Assembly (NCBI RefSeq): GCF_000020665.1
Contig: NC_011071.1
Span: forward strand, 858,501 to 922,500
Length of the DNA stretch: 64,000 nt
Source of the DNA: Stenotrophomonas maltophilia R551-3
GTDB lineage: Bacteria > Pseudomonadota > Gammaproteobacteria > Xanthomonadales > Xanthomonadaceae
Direction of reading: 5' to 3'
Under the pieces are notes generated by a model. The model saw only the letters and a program-made list of their open reading frames with translations. It did not search any database and had not been told where the DNA came from. The position numbers and the translations under genes were made by a program. Shown here piece by piece: positions 38,679-47,353 of the stretch (positions are counted from its first letter, which is position 1; the number at the start of each line of letters is the position of its first letter).

Positions 38679-39025
38679 TAGGCCTGTTATACTTTCGTCT
38701 TCCTGACGTGATGGTCCCTCCGCTTCGCGGACTCCGGCCACACAAACGAAGGGCGGCCCCCGCAGCGGTTCCGGGTGGGGGTGTGATGAGGTGGTCCCGC
38801 GCTGGAGTAGCGCGGGCGACCCCGGGGGAAACCCCAGGATCAACCCCATCCGGCGCCGGAGCCTGGGCACACTCCCCAGGCCGGGTTCATGAAACCAATG
38901 GTTTCACGGGCTTCCATGTAAACCGGAACCTTGTTAGTATCGCTAGTTCACTTTTTTGATCCATCCTGCCGGATTGGCGTGCCCGAGGCGCGCTGTCGGC
39001 CATCACTCAGCTGGAGAACCGCGTC
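38679..39025 (+). promoter_or_regulatory. secY-rpsM gap with extended -10 promoter
   Basis: 347 bp with no gene; no L36-like sequence is present. TGTTATACT at 38685-38693 is an extended -10 (TG-n-TATACT) that begins 7 bp after the secY stop, so the alpha operon likely has its own promoter with a leader of about 330 nt. A perfect 7-bp hairpin TGAAACC/GGTTTCA lies at 38890-38906. Between them the sequence is GC-rich and probably structured; in E. coli S4 binds a pseudoknot in this leader. Confidence 0.6.
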
Positions 39026-39382
39026 ATGGCGCGTATTGCAGGCGTCAACCTGCCAGCCCAGAAGCACGTCTGGGTCGGGTTGCAAAGCATTTACGGCATC
39101 GGCCGTACCCGTTCGAAGAAGGTCTGCGAAGTCGCAGGCGTTGCTTCGACCACCAAGATCCGCGACCTGTCGGAGCCGGAAATCGAGCGCCTGCGCGCCG
39201 AAGTCGGCAAGTACATCGTGGAAGGCGATCTGCGCCGTGAAATCGGCATCGCGATCAAGCGCCTGATGGACCTGGGCTGCTACCGCGGCCTGCGTCACCG
39301 TCGCGGCCTGCCGCTGCGTGGCCAGCGCACCCGTACCAACGCCCGCACCCGCAAGGGCCCGCGCAAGGCGATCAGGAAGTAA
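39026..39382 (+). CDS. rpsM: 30S ribosomal protein S13
   Basis: 118 residues, in the 30S head contacting P-site tRNA and bridge B1. Start ARIAGVNLP; end [20 protein letters not shown]. First gene of the alpha operon rpsM-rpsK-rpsD-rpoA-rplQ. Confidence 0.98.
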   Translation: MARIAGVNLPAQKHVWVGLQSIYGIGRTRSKKVCEVAGVASTTKIRDLSEPEIERLRAEVGKYIVEGDLRREIGIAIKRLMDLGCYRGLRHRRGLPLRGQRTRTNARTRKGPRKAIRK

Positions 39383-39393
39383 GGGACCTATAA

Positions 39394-39783
39394 ATGGCTA
39401 AGCCCGCTGCTAAAACCAAGAAGAAGATCAAGCGCGTCGTCACCGACGGCGTCGCCCACGTCCACGCTTCGTTCAACAACACCATCGTGACCATCACCGA
39501 CCGCCAGGGCAACGCTCTGTCGTGGGCGACCTCCGGTGGCGCTGGCTTCCGCGGTTCGCGCAAGTCGACCCCGTTCGCTGCCCAGGTGGCTGCCGAAAAG
39601 GCCGGTCGTGCTGCGCTGGACTACGGCGTGAAGTCGCTGGAAGTCCGCATCAAGGGTCCGGGTCCGGGCCGTGAGTCGGCCGTGCGTTCGTTGAACAACG
39701 TCGGCTACAAGATCACCAACATCATCGACGTGACGCCCATCCCGCACAACGGGTGCCGTCCGCCGAAGAAGCGTCGCGTCTAA
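39394..39783 (+). CDS. rpsK: 30S ribosomal protein S11
   Basis: 129 residues, on the 30S platform. Motifs [19 protein letters not shown] and the end [18 protein letters not shown]. Lys-rich start. 15 bp before rpsD. Confidence 0.98.
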   Translation: MAKPAAKTKKKIKRVVTDGVAHVHASFNNTIVTITDRQGNALSWATSGGAGFRGSRKSTPFAAQVAAEKAGRAALDYGVKSLEVRIKGPGPGRESAVRSLNNVGYKITNIIDVTPIPHNGCRPPKKRRV

Positions 39784-39798
39784 AGGGAGCGATAAGAA

Positions 39799-40428
39799 AT
39801 GGCTCGTTATATCGGTCCTACCTGTAAGCTCGCCCGTCGCGAAGGCGCCGACCTGTCCCTGAAGAGCCCGGCGCGTGCGCTGGACTCCAAGTGCAAGCTG
39901 GAGCAGAAGCCCGGCCAGCACGGCGCCACTGCCCGTAAGGGCAAGCTGTCCGACTACGCCACCCAGCTGCGTGAAAAGCAGAAGGTCAAGCGTATCTACG
40001 GCCTGCTGGAGCGTCAGTTCCGCAACTACTACAAGAAGGCCTCGACCAAGAAGGGCAACACCGGCGAGAACCTCCTGCAGCTGCTGGAAACCCGCCTGGA
40101 CAACGTCGTCTACCGCATGGGCTTCGCCGTGACCCGTCCGGCTGCCCGTCAGCTGGTGTCGCACCGCGGCGTCACCGTGAATGGCAAGTCGGTCAACCTG
40201 GCTTCGTACCAGGTCAAGGCTGGCGACGCCATCGCCCTGTCTGAAAAGGCTGCCAAGCAGCTGCGCGTCCAGGAAGCCCTGACCGTCGCCGCCCAGCATG
40301 ACCTGAGCCCGTCGTGGGTTGAAGTGGATTCCGGTAAGTTCACCGGCATCTTCAAGGCTGTTCCGGATCGTTCGGATCTGCCTGCGGACATCAACGAAGC
40401 GCTGATCGTCGAGCTGTATTCGAAGTAA
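39799..40428 (+). CDS. rpsD: 30S ribosomal protein S4
   Basis: 209 residues, primary 16S binder and, in E. coli, repressor of the alpha operon and antitermination factor. Start [16 protein letters not shown]4 RNA-binding domain with [25 protein letters not shown]. The N-terminal part lacks a CxxC zinc motif. Confidence 0.98.
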   Translation: MARYIGPTCKLARREGADLSLKSPARALDSKCKLEQKPGQHGATARKGKLSDYATQLREKQKVKRIYGLLERQFRNYYKKASTKKGNTGENLLQLLETRLDNVVYRMGFAVTRPAARQLVSHRGVTVNGKSVNLASYQVKAGDAIALSEKAAKQLRVQEALTVAAQHDLSPSWVEVDSGKFTGIFKAVPDRSDLPADINEALIVELYSK

Positions 40429-40483
40429 TTCACATTGGAGAGCCCCCGGCGACGGCCGGGGGTTCACTAGGAGAACCCGCAAC

Positions 40484-41482
40484 ATGACGGTTACCGCCAA
40501 CCAGGTTCTGCGTCCTCGCGGTCCGCAGATCGAACGCCTTACCGACACCCGTGCAAAGGTCGTTATCGAACCTTTGGAGCGGGGTTACGGGCATACGCTG
40601 GGTAATGCCCTGCGTCGCGTGCTGCTGTCGTCCATCCCGGGCTTCGCCATCACGGAAGTCGAAATCGACGGCGTGTTGCATGAGTACACCACGGTCGAAG
40701 GTCTGCAGGAGGACGTGCTGGAAGTCCTGCTGAACCTGAAGGACGTGGCCATCCGTATGCACTCCGGCGACAGCGCCACCCTGTCCCTGTCCAAGCAGGG
40801 CCCGGGCGTTGTCACCGCTGCCGATATCAAGGTCGACCACAATGTGGAGATCCTGAACGGCGACCATGTCATCTGCCACCTGACCAAGGACACGGCAGTC
40901 AACATGCGTCTGAAGATCGAACGTGGTTTCGGCTACCAGCCGGCTGCCGCGCGTCGTCGTCCGGACGAAGAAACCCGTGCCATCGGCCGTCTGGTCCTGG
41001 ATGCCTCGTTCTCGCCGGTCCGCCGCGTCGCCTATGCCGTGGAAGCGGCCCGCGTCGAGCAGCGTACCGACCTGGACAAGCTGGTCATCGATATCGAGAC
41101 CAACGGCACCATCGATGCCGAGGAAGCCGTGCGCACCGCCGCCGACATCCTCAGCGACCAGCTGTCGGTGTTCGGTGACTTCACCCACCGCGACCGCGGT
41201 GCGGCCAAGCCGGCCAACAACGGCGTGGATCCGGTGCTGCTGCGCCCGATCGACGATCTGGAGCTGACCGTGCGTTCGGCGAACTGCCTGAAGGCCGAAA
41301 GCATCTACTACATCGGCGATCTGATCCAGAAGACCGAAGTGGAGCTGCTGAAGACCCCGAACCTGGGCAAGAAGTCGCTCACCGAGATCAAGGAAGTGCT
41401 GGCCCAGCGTGGCCTGTCACTCGGCATGAAGCTGGAGAACTGGCCGCCGGCCGGCGTCGCCAGCCACGGCATGCTGGGCTGA
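40484..41482 (+). CDS. rpoA: RNA polymerase subunit alpha
   Basis: 332 residues. N-terminal domain for dimerisation and polymerase assembly ([23 protein letters not shown]), a linker, and a C-terminal domain with [19 protein letters not shown] and [14 protein letters not shown] that binds UP elements and activators. In the usual place between rpsD and rplQ. AGGAGA precedes the ATG. Confidence 0.99.
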   Translation: MTVTANQVLRPRGPQIERLTDTRAKVVIEPLERGYGHTLGNALRRVLLSSIPGFAITEVEIDGVLHEYTTVEGLQEDVLEVLLNLKDVAIRMHSGDSATLSLSKQGPGVVTAADIKVDHNVEILNGDHVICHLTKDTAVNMRLKIERGFGYQPAAARRRPDEETRAIGRLVLDASFSPVRRVAYAVEAARVEQRTDLDKLVIDIETNGTIDAEEAVRTAADILSDQLSVFGDFTHRDRGAAKPANNGVDPVLLRPIDDLELTVRSANCLKAESIYYIGDLIQKTEVELLKTPNLGKKSLTEIKEVLAQRGLSLGMKLENWPPAGVASHGMLG

Positions 41483-41504
41483 TATCGCCTTTCTGCAAGA
41501 CCGC

Positions 41505-41532
41505 ATGGCCCCGTCGGCAACGGCGGGGCCAT
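41505..41532 (+). other. Hairpin in the rpoA-rplQ gap
   Basis: A 9-bp stem ATGGCCCCG/CGGGGCCAT with a 10-nt loop, 22 bp after the rpoA stop. The 197-bp gap is longer than usual and holds no gene; there is no T tract. Confidence 0.5.
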
Positions 41533-41679
41533 TGCACCCAGGCAACACCGCCACGACGAACGAAGGTTCGCGGGCAGGTCGTCCAGGATGGATGGCCAGG
41601 ACCAACCGCAGTCCGCGCAGCAACGCCATGAAGGCGACAACGATCCGCACAGCCACATCATTAACCAAGGAATATCACC

Positions 41680-42063
41680 ATGCGTCACCAGAAGTCTGGC
41701 CGTAAGTTCAGCCGCACCAGCGCCCACCGCGAAGCGATGTTCAAGAACATGGCCGCCTCGCTGTTCAAGCACGAGCTGATCAAGACCACCCTGCCGAAGG
41801 CCAAGGAACTGCGCCGCGTTGCCGAGCCGCTGATCACCCTGGCCAAGGTCGACTCCGTCGCCAACCGCCGTCTGGCCTTCGCCCGTCTGCGCGACAACGA
41901 AGCCGTGGGCAACCTGTTCACCATCCTGGGCCCGCGCTACGCGAACCGTCCGGGCGGCTACCTGCGCCTGCTGAAGTGCGGCTTCCGCGCCGGCGACAAC
42001 GCGCCGATGGCCTACGTCGAGCTGGTTGACCGTCCGGTCGTGGCCGAGGCAGTGGCCGAGTAA
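41680..42063 (+). CDS. rplQ: 50S ribosomal protein L17
   Basis: 127 residues, at the tunnel exit side. Start [23 protein letters not shown] without change; [24 protein letters not shown] near the end. AAGGAA precedes it. Ends the ribosomal supercluster; a strong terminator follows. Confidence 0.98.
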   Translation: MRHQKSGRKFSRTSAHREAMFKNMAASLFKHELIKTTLPKAKELRRVAEPLITLAKVDSVANRRLAFARLRDNEAVGNLFTILGPRYANRPGGYLRLLKCGFRAGDNAPMAYVELVDRPVVAEAVAE

Positions 42064-42089
42064 TCGGACCGCTCCAACGCGACACAGCG

Positions 42090-42114
42090 AAAGCCCGGCC
42101 TCTGCCGGGCTTTT
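42090..42114 (+). terminator. Terminator of the alpha operon
   Basis: Perfect 10-bp stem AAAGCCCGGC/GCCGGGCTTT with loop CTCT, running into TTTT. 27 bp after rplQ and just before a SMAG pair. Confidence 0.88.
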
Positions 42115-42122
42115 GCGTTCTG

Positions 42123-42193
42123 GTAGCGCCGGGCCATGCCCGGCGTTTCCGTTTCCGTTTCCGCTGCGCTCGCCGGGCATGGCCCGGCGCTAC
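42123..42193. repeat. SMAG-type repeat pair (GCCGGGC subfamily)
   Basis: GTAGCGCCGGGCCATGCCCG at the left and an inverted copy ending CTAC at 42193, with a small GTTTCC tandem repeat between them. Same subfamily as the pairs at 7119 and 48609. Confidence 0.9.
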
Positions 42194-42300
42194 CTGCAGC
42201 TGGCGCTGACCCACACCGTTCCGACAGGCGTCACCCGCAGCGGTTCGAATGGCGCGCACTCTCGGTTACGCTTGGCGCCTGATCCATTTGAGCGTTGACG

Positions 42301-42807
42301 ATGAATCCACTGCGCTGGCCGTTCCGCGCCCAGTTCTTCCTGGGCTTCCTGATCTGCGCGGGCCTGCTTGGCTACGCGATCTTCCTGCAGCTGAAAATGG
42401 GCCTGGAGCCGTGTCCGTTGTGCATCTTCCAGCGCCTGGCGTTCGCCGCGCTCGGCCTGCTGTTCCTGATCGGTGCACTGCACGGGCCGTCCAACCGCCC
42501 GGGCCGGGCCACTTACGGTGTGCTTGCTTTCATTGCCGCAGCCGTGGGTGTTGGCATCGCCGCGCGCCACGTCTACGTGCAGATGCTGCCGCCGGAAATG
42601 GGCGCCACCTGTGGTCCGCCGCTGGCCTTCCTGAGCGAGACCATGGGGCCGCTGGAAGTGTTCCGCACGGTGCTGACCGGTACCGGCAACTGCGGCAACA
42701 TCGACTGGACCTTCCTGGGCCTGACCATGCCGATGTGGTCGGGCGTGTGGTTCCTGCTGCTGGCGCTGTGGGCGCTGGTGGTGTCGTTGCGCAAGGTCAA
42801 GCGCTGA
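42301..42807 (+). CDS. dsbB: Disulfide bond formation protein DsbB
   Basis: 168 residues from ATG 42301. Four membrane helices. Quinone-linked redox pair C38/C41 in EPCPLC, and the DsbA-facing pair C104 (GATCGPP) and C131 (GNCGN). It re-oxidises periplasmic DsbA and passes electrons to quinones. It stands alone between the SMAG pair and a convergent receptor gene. Confidence 0.95.
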   Translation: MNPLRWPFRAQFFLGFLICAGLLGYAIFLQLKMGLEPCPLCIFQRLAFAALGLLFLIGALHGPSNRPGRATYGVLAFIAAAVGVGIAARHVYVQMLPPEMGATCGPPLAFLSETMGPLEVFRTVLTGTGNCGNIDWTFLGLTMPMWSGVWFLLLALWALVVSLRKVKR

Positions 42808-42816
42808 AAGCGAAAT

Positions 42817-42855
42817 GGGGTCGGATCCCTTTGCATCGCAAAGGGCTCTGACCCC
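42817..42855 (-). repeat. GGGGTCAGAG/GGATCCGACCCC palindromic repeat, copy 1
   Basis: Read on the minus strand: GGGGTCAGAGCCCTTT, a short loop, AAAGGGATCCGACCCC. The outer ends are shared with the copies at 42867, 47116 and 59660 while the inner stem differs. It lies between the convergent dsbB and receptor genes and could end transcription from either side. Confidence 0.8.
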
Positions 42856-42866
42856 ATTCCCGGTGC

Positions 42867-42905
42867 GGGGTCAGAGCCCTTTCCTGCGGAAAGGGATCCG
42901 ACCCC
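42867..42905 (+). repeat. GGGGTCAGAG/GGATCCGACCCC palindromic repeat, copy 2
   Basis: GGGGTCAGAGCCCTTTCC, loop TGC, GGAAAGGGATCCGACCCC. It is inverted relative to copy 1, 11 bp away, and ends 7 bp before the receptor stop codon. Confidence 0.8.
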
Positions 42906-42912
42906 TGTCTCC

Positions 42913-45039
42913 TCAGAAGTCCTGCTGCAGGCTCAGGTAAGCGCCGCGGCGCGGTCCCCACTGCGGTGCGAAGACGCCGACACCGCCGCCATCGCGCAGC
43001 TGGTAGCTGCGGTCCAGCGCGTTGATCACCGCCAGCTGTACGTGCAGCGGATGGCCGCTGTTGGCATTGAAGTCATGTCCTGCACTGAGGTTCACCTGCA
43101 GGTACGACGGCAGCTCTCCACCGTTGGGGACGCCCTCGACATCCGATCGCAACCCGCTGCCGAACACGTAGTTGGCCCCGATCCGGTTGTGGCCGGCGAA
43201 GGCGTAGCTGAAGCCGCCTGATGAGGTCAGCTTCTGGTCGTGGTCCAGGTGGATCCAGTGGTCGGCCACGTAGGCCAGCGCCTCGGGATCAAGGTTGTAC
43301 TGGCCGGTGATGACGTCGGTGCCGATGGCCTTGTTCAGGGCGGCATTGACGTAGGCGCTGAACGGGCCGTTGCTGTAGTCGGCACTGAACTCCAGGCCAC
43401 GGATGTGGCCGCGGCGGTAGTTGAACGTCGAATAGATGTACGCGGCGCCGAACTGGCCTTCGTCCTGCAGGCGTGAGACGCGGCGATCATAGGCATCCAG
43501 GCCCAGGGTCAGGTGCTCACCCAGCTGCTGCGAGACGCCGATGTCGTAGTAGTCGCTGCGTTCGGCCAGCGCTGTACTGTTGCCGGCGTTGGACTGCTGG
43601 TTGCTGGTGCCGTCGTACAGGGCGATGTCGCTGCTGGCGATCAGTTCGCTGGCCGGTGGCGTGAAGTAGCGTGAGTAGCCCGCGTGCACGGTAGTGCTGT
43701 CGCTGGCATTCCAGACCACGCCCACGCGCGGGCTGAGCTGGCCCTCGGTGTGGCCAAAGGCCTTGTAGCGGTCGCCACGCAGCCCGTAGTTCACGGTCCA
43801 GTCGTCGCCGATCTTCCATTCGTCCTGCACGTACAGCGCCAGCGTGCTGGCGTGGAACGCGCTGCGATCGGGAATCAGCTGTGGCGTGGTGCTGGACTGC
43901 TGGCCGTCGGCGCCGACCGGAAACACCCAGCTGTCGTTGCTGGCCTGCGCGTTCTCGTAGTTGCCGTACAGGCCGTAGCGCAGCGTGTGGTCGTTGCCCA
44001 GCGGCGTGGAGAAGTCTGCCTGCAGGGTGTTGGCGCGGTTGCTGCGCTGGACCTGGGAGGCGACGCCGCTGAACACCAGGTCGCCGATCACGTCGGGATT
44101 GAACGCCACATCGCTGTAGCGCTGCCCGGCCGAGAGCTGGTAGGCAGTGCTGCCCAGCGTGCCCTGCAGCACCAGCATGCCGAAGCGGGTGGTCTCGCGT
44201 TGGGTCTCATCCAGCTGGCTGGAGTCGAAGGTGGTGGTGTCCAGGTAGCCGAACTGTGGCGTCTGCCCGGAGTTGACCGGGATCTGGAAGCGGTTGTTGG
44301 CGAAGCCGGCGAACACGCTCAGGCGGGTGTTCTCGTTGACCAGGTAGGTGAGGTCGGCGAACGCCTTGCCCTGGTGGGTGTCGTCGTGGAGCGGCCTGCG
44401 TGAGTTGGTCGGGTTCTCCAGGCCGACCTCGTTCTGGTCGTAGTTGCCGGTCAGGAACCAGCTCCAGCGGCCCTGGTTGCCCCACCACGAGGCATTCGGA
44501 TTGACCTTGCCGAATGAGCCGGCGGTCAGGCCAGCGCTGCCGCCGTTGCCGAGCTCGGCACCGCTGCGGGTGGTGATGTCGACCACCGCAGCAGTACGCT
44601 CACCAAACTGCGCCGGCAGCGCGCCGTCCATCAGGCGGATGCTCTTGATGGTGCGCGCGTCCAGGGTCTGGCCGAAGCCGGAGATCGATTCGGGCAGCAG
44701 CACGCCGTTGATGCGGTACTGCAGGTTGGCGTGGTCGCCGCGTACGTGCACGCCGCCGTAAGAGTCCTGGACCACGCCCGGCGCCTGCAGCAGCACCTGG
44801 CTGAGCGGCGCAGAGGCGCCCAGCGGCTGCTTCTGGATGTCATCGGCGGTGATCTGGTACTGGCTGCTGCCGATGTCCGGCGACAGCGCGTTGCGGGCCT
44901 GATCGAGCTGGGCACTGACGGTGACCGTATCCAGGTCCTTGACCGTGGTTCTGCCGTCATCGGTGGTGGCCGCGAAGGCGGGCAGGCTGGCCAGGGCCAG
45001 GGCGAAGGTGATGCCGGTAGCGAGGGGCGAGGGCTTCAT
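42913..45039 (-). CDS. TonB-dependent outer-membrane receptor
   Basis: 708 residues. A signal peptide ends near residue 24 (LPAFAA), a TonB-box-like DTVTVSA lies at 37-43, then a plug domain (LLQAPGVVQDSYGGVHVRGDH, YRINGVLLPESISGFGQ) and a beta-barrel ending in the classical C-terminal Phe (LSLQQDF). The plug motif HVRGDHANLQYRINGV marks a receptor subgroup whose substrate I do not know. A perfect dyad TGTTAC-TCC-GTAACA lies 53 bp upstream of the start and may be its operator. Confidence 0.9.
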   Translation of the reverse strand: MKPSPLATGITFALALASLPAFAATTDDGRTTVKDLDTVTVSAQLDQARNALSPDIGSSQYQITADDIQKQPLGASAPLSQVLLQAPGVVQDSYGGVHVRGDHANLQYRINGVLLPESISGFGQTLDARTIKSIRLMDGALPAQFGERTAAVVDITTRSGAELGNGGSAGLTAGSFGKVNPNASWWGNQGRWSWFLTGNYDQNEVGLENPTNSRRPLHDDTHQGKAFADLTYLVNENTRLSVFAGFANNRFQIPVNSGQTPQFGYLDTTTFDSSQLDETQRETTRFGMLVLQGTLGSTAYQLSAGQRYSDVAFNPDVIGDLVFSGVASQVQRSNRANTLQADFSTPLGNDHTLRYGLYGNYENAQASNDSWVFPVGADGQQSSTTPQLIPDRSAFHASTLALYVQDEWKIGDDWTVNYGLRGDRYKAFGHTEGQLSPRVGVVWNASDSTTVHAGYSRYFTPPASELIASSDIALYDGTSNQQSNAGNSTALAERSDYYDIGVSQQLGEHLTLGLDAYDRRVSRLQDEGQFGAAYIYSTFNYRRGHIRGLEFSADYSNGPFSAYVNAALNKAIGTDVITGQYNLDPEALAYVADHWIHLDHDQKLTSSGGFSYAFAGHNRIGANYVFGSGLRSDVEGVPNGGELPSYLQVNLSAGHDFNANSGHPLHVQLAVINALDRSYQLRDGGGVGVFAPQWGPRRGAYLSLQQDF

Positions 45040-45091
45040 GATGGGAAGAGTGATGGCAGGGCGTGGAAGGGGCCGTTCCGTGACGTGTGAG

Positions 45092-45106
45092 TGTTACTCC
45101 GTAACA
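45092..45106. promoter_or_regulatory. Perfect dyad upstream of the receptor gene
   Basis: TGTTAC, spacer TCC, GTAACA: 6-bp perfect arms in the 221-bp gap between the divergent receptor and DAHP synthase genes. Position and symmetry suggest a dimeric regulator site. The regulator is unknown; I do not recognise it as a Fur box. Confidence 0.4.
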
Positions 45107-45260
45107 AATCATGCGCCCGCCCCAGGCGGCTGACCATGCTGGATCTGGCCGCTCGCTTCGGCCTTTCCCTTCCGTTCAGCAGGGCGGCCCGGGAGCGCCG
45201 GCCCTTTGCGGCAGCGGCTGGCGATGCGACCATGACCGCCCCCCATCCCGGAAGTCTGCA

Positions 45261-46652
45261 ATGAGCCTGTCCGCCGTTCCGCCCGTCCCCGAACCCGCTG
45301 CGACCGCCGCTGGCGCTGCCTGGTCGCCGGAGAGCTGGCGTGGCAAGACCGCGCTGCAGATGCCGACCTATCCCGATCCGGTGGCGCTGGACGCCGCCCT
45401 GCACGAGCTGAAGCGACTGCCGCCGCTGGTCACGTCGTGGGAAATCCTGGCGCTGAAGCAGCAGCTGGCCGAGGCCCAGGAAGGCAAGCGCTTCCTGCTA
45501 CAGGGCGGTGACTGCGCGGAGAATTTCAGCGACTGCGAATCAGGCACCATTTCCAACCGGTTGAAAGTGCTGCTGCAGATGAGCCTGGTACTGGTGCACG
45601 GCCTGCGCCAGCCGGTGATCCGCGTTGGGCGCTTTGCCGGCCAGTACGCCAAGCCGCGTTCGGCCGATACCGAAACCCGTGACGGCGTAACCCTGCCCAG
45701 CTACCGCGGTGATGTCATCAACGCGCCGGCCTTCACCGAAGCGGCACGGCTGCCGGATCCGAAGCGGATGCTGCAGGCCCACGCGCACTCGGCGATGACC
45801 ATGAACTTCGTGCGTGCGCTGATTGACGGTGGTTTCGCCGACCTGCACCACCCCGAGTACTGGAACCTGGAATGGGTGAGCCATTCGCCGTTGGCCGCCG
45901 ACTACCAGAAGATGGTGGCCTCGATCGGCGATGCGGTGCATTTCATGGAGACCCTGGCCGGGGCCCGCGTGCACAACCTCAACCGCATCGATTTCTACAC
46001 CTCGCATGAAGCGCTGCTGTTGCCCTACGAGCAGGCGTTGACCCGGCAGGTGCCGCGCCAGCAGGGCTGGTTGAACCTGAGCACGCACTACCCGTGGATC
46101 GGCATGCGCACGGCCGCGCTCGACGGCGCGCACGTGGAGTACCTGCGTGGCGTGCGCAACCCGATTGCGATCAAGGTCGGCCCGTCGGTGACGCCGGACC
46201 AGCTGCTGCGCCTGATCGATGTGCTCAATCCGCATGACGAGCCGGGCCGCCTGAGCTTCATCCATCGCATGGGTGCCGCGCAGATCGCCGAGAAGCTGCC
46301 GCCGCTGCTGGACGCGGTCAAGCGCGATGGCCGCCGCGTGCTGTGGGTGTGCGATGCGATGCATGGCAATACCGAAAGCACCGCCAATGGTTTCAAGACG
46401 CGCCGCTTCGACAACGTGCGTGGCGAAGTGGAGATGTCGTTCGATCTGCATGCGGCCGCAGGCACGCGCCTGGGCGGCGTGCACCTGGAACTGACCGGCG
46501 AAGACGTGACCGAGTGCACCGGTGGCGCGCGTGAGCTGACCGAACGTGACCTGGAGCGCGCCTACCGTTCGACGGTGGACCCGCGGTTGAACTACGAGCA
46601 GTCGCTGGAAATCGCGATGGCGATCGTGCGCAAGCAGGAACAGGTTCGGTAA
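45261..46652 (+). CDS. aroG: Class II 3-deoxy-7-phosphoheptulonate (DAHP) synthase
   Basis: 463 residues from ATG 45261, with GGAAG upstream. First step of the shikimate pathway: phosphoenolpyruvate plus erythrose 4-phosphate to DAHP. This is the plant-like class II enzyme: metal ligand C85 in QGGDCAENF, then GRFAGQYAKPRS, YRGDVIN, STHYPWIGMRT and the CDAMHGNT metal region. It stands alone. The symbol is the one commonly used in Xanthomonadaceae but is applied loosely, because class I enzymes carry it too. Confidence 0.94.
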   Translation: MSLSAVPPVPEPAATAAGAAWSPESWRGKTALQMPTYPDPVALDAALHELKRLPPLVTSWEILALKQQLAEAQEGKRFLLQGGDCAENFSDCESGTISNRLKVLLQMSLVLVHGLRQPVIRVGRFAGQYAKPRSADTETRDGVTLPSYRGDVINAPAFTEAARLPDPKRMLQAHAHSAMTMNFVRALIDGGFADLHHPEYWNLEWVSHSPLAADYQKMVASIGDAVHFMETLAGARVHNLNRIDFYTSHEALLLPYEQALTRQVPRQQGWLNLSTHYPWIGMRTAALDGAHVEYLRGVRNPIAIKVGPSVTPDQLLRLIDVLNPHDEPGRLSFIHRMGAAQIAEKLPPLLDAVKRDGRRVLWVCDAMHGNTESTANGFKTRRFDNVRGEVEMSFDLHAAAGTRLGGVHLELTGEDVTECTGGARELTERDLERAYRSTVDPRLNYEQSLEIAMAIVRKQEQVR

Positions 46653-46662
46653 GGGTTTTTCG

Positions 46663-46687
46663 GCAGGGCTTGCAGCCCTGCACCTGC
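46663..46687 (+). repeat. End palindrome of cluster A, left
   Basis: GCAGGGCT-TGC-AGCCCTGC followed by ACCTGC. The same unit in reverse closes the cluster at 47354-47378, and both ends of cluster B (55260-55284, 55816-55840) carry it. Confidence 0.8.
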
Positions 46688-46750
46688 GGTAGTGCCGGCC
46701 GCTGGCCGGCAACCTCAACAGCAACGGCAGAAGCGGGTATTCCGTGGGTT

Positions 46751-46931
46751 GGCGGGGCGGTGTCGGAGTGCGGCGACGCCGCAAGTACGTCCCTGTAGGC
46801 TCGGTCGCCGCTTGCTCGTGTGCGCTGTCCTGCGCACACGGCAAGACCAGGGTTGGGCATCCTGCCCAACCCGCCCGAGGCATGCCTCGGGCCCATGCGG
46901 CTGACACCCCGCACTCCGACACCGCCCCACC
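46751..46931 (+). repeat. Long hairpin element 1A
   Basis: The 23-nt arms 46751-46773 and 46909-46931 are complementary at 22 of 23 positions. The loop is 135 nt, longer than in the other copies because it carries an extra GC-rich insert with its own small hairpins. The start of the loop (GACGCCGCAAGTACGTCC) and its end match the loops of the other three copies. Confidence 0.8.
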
Positions 46932-47115
46932 TTCGACAGTTCCCCGCCGCTGTAGGTGGGGGCCGACCGTTGGTCGGCACATCTGTCAGATATCGAATGA
47001 ATTCATCCACGCATGGCGTGGATCTACTGGCAACTGCGGCTATCGGTACGTGTGGCTGTTGGTAGGTGTCGACCTTGGTCGACACGATTTTTCTGTCAGA
47101 TATCGAATTTCATCA

Positions 47116-47153
47116 GGGGTCAGAGCCCGTTACGCATCAACGGGATCCGACCC
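47116..47153 (+). repeat. GGGGTCAGAG/GGATCCGACCC palindromic repeat, copy 3
   Basis: GGGGTCAGAGCCCGTT, a short loop, AACGGGATCCGACCC. The inner stem CCCGTT/AACGGG differs from the copies at 42817 and 42867, but pairing is kept. Confidence 0.78.
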
Positions 47154-47188
47154 TGTGCCGTACCGTCAGATCGCGGGAAACTGTCGAA

Positions 47189-47290
47189 GGCGGGGTGGGT
47201 CCGGTTGCGGGGGCGTGAGCCGCATGGATGCGGCGACCGAGCTTACATGGACGTACTTGCAGCGCCCCCCGCAACCGGACCCACCCCGCC
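47189..47290 (-). repeat. Long hairpin element 2A
   Basis: The 23-nt arms 47189-47211 and 47268-47290 are perfectly complementary. The 56-nt loop, read on the minus strand, resembles that of element 1A (TACGTCCATGTAAGCTCGGTC), so this copy is inverted relative to 1A. The stem sequence differs from 1A and 1B but equals that of 2B. Confidence 0.82.
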
Positions 47291-47353
47291 ATCCCACGGA
47301 ATGCCCGCTTCTGCTGTTGCTGTTTAGATTGTCGGCCAGCGGCCGGCACTACA

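Noticed and set aside
38679..39025. Possible rpmJ (L36) between secY and rpsM
   Set aside because: No short frame with the start MKVR and the Cys/His zinc pattern of L36 is present in the gap.
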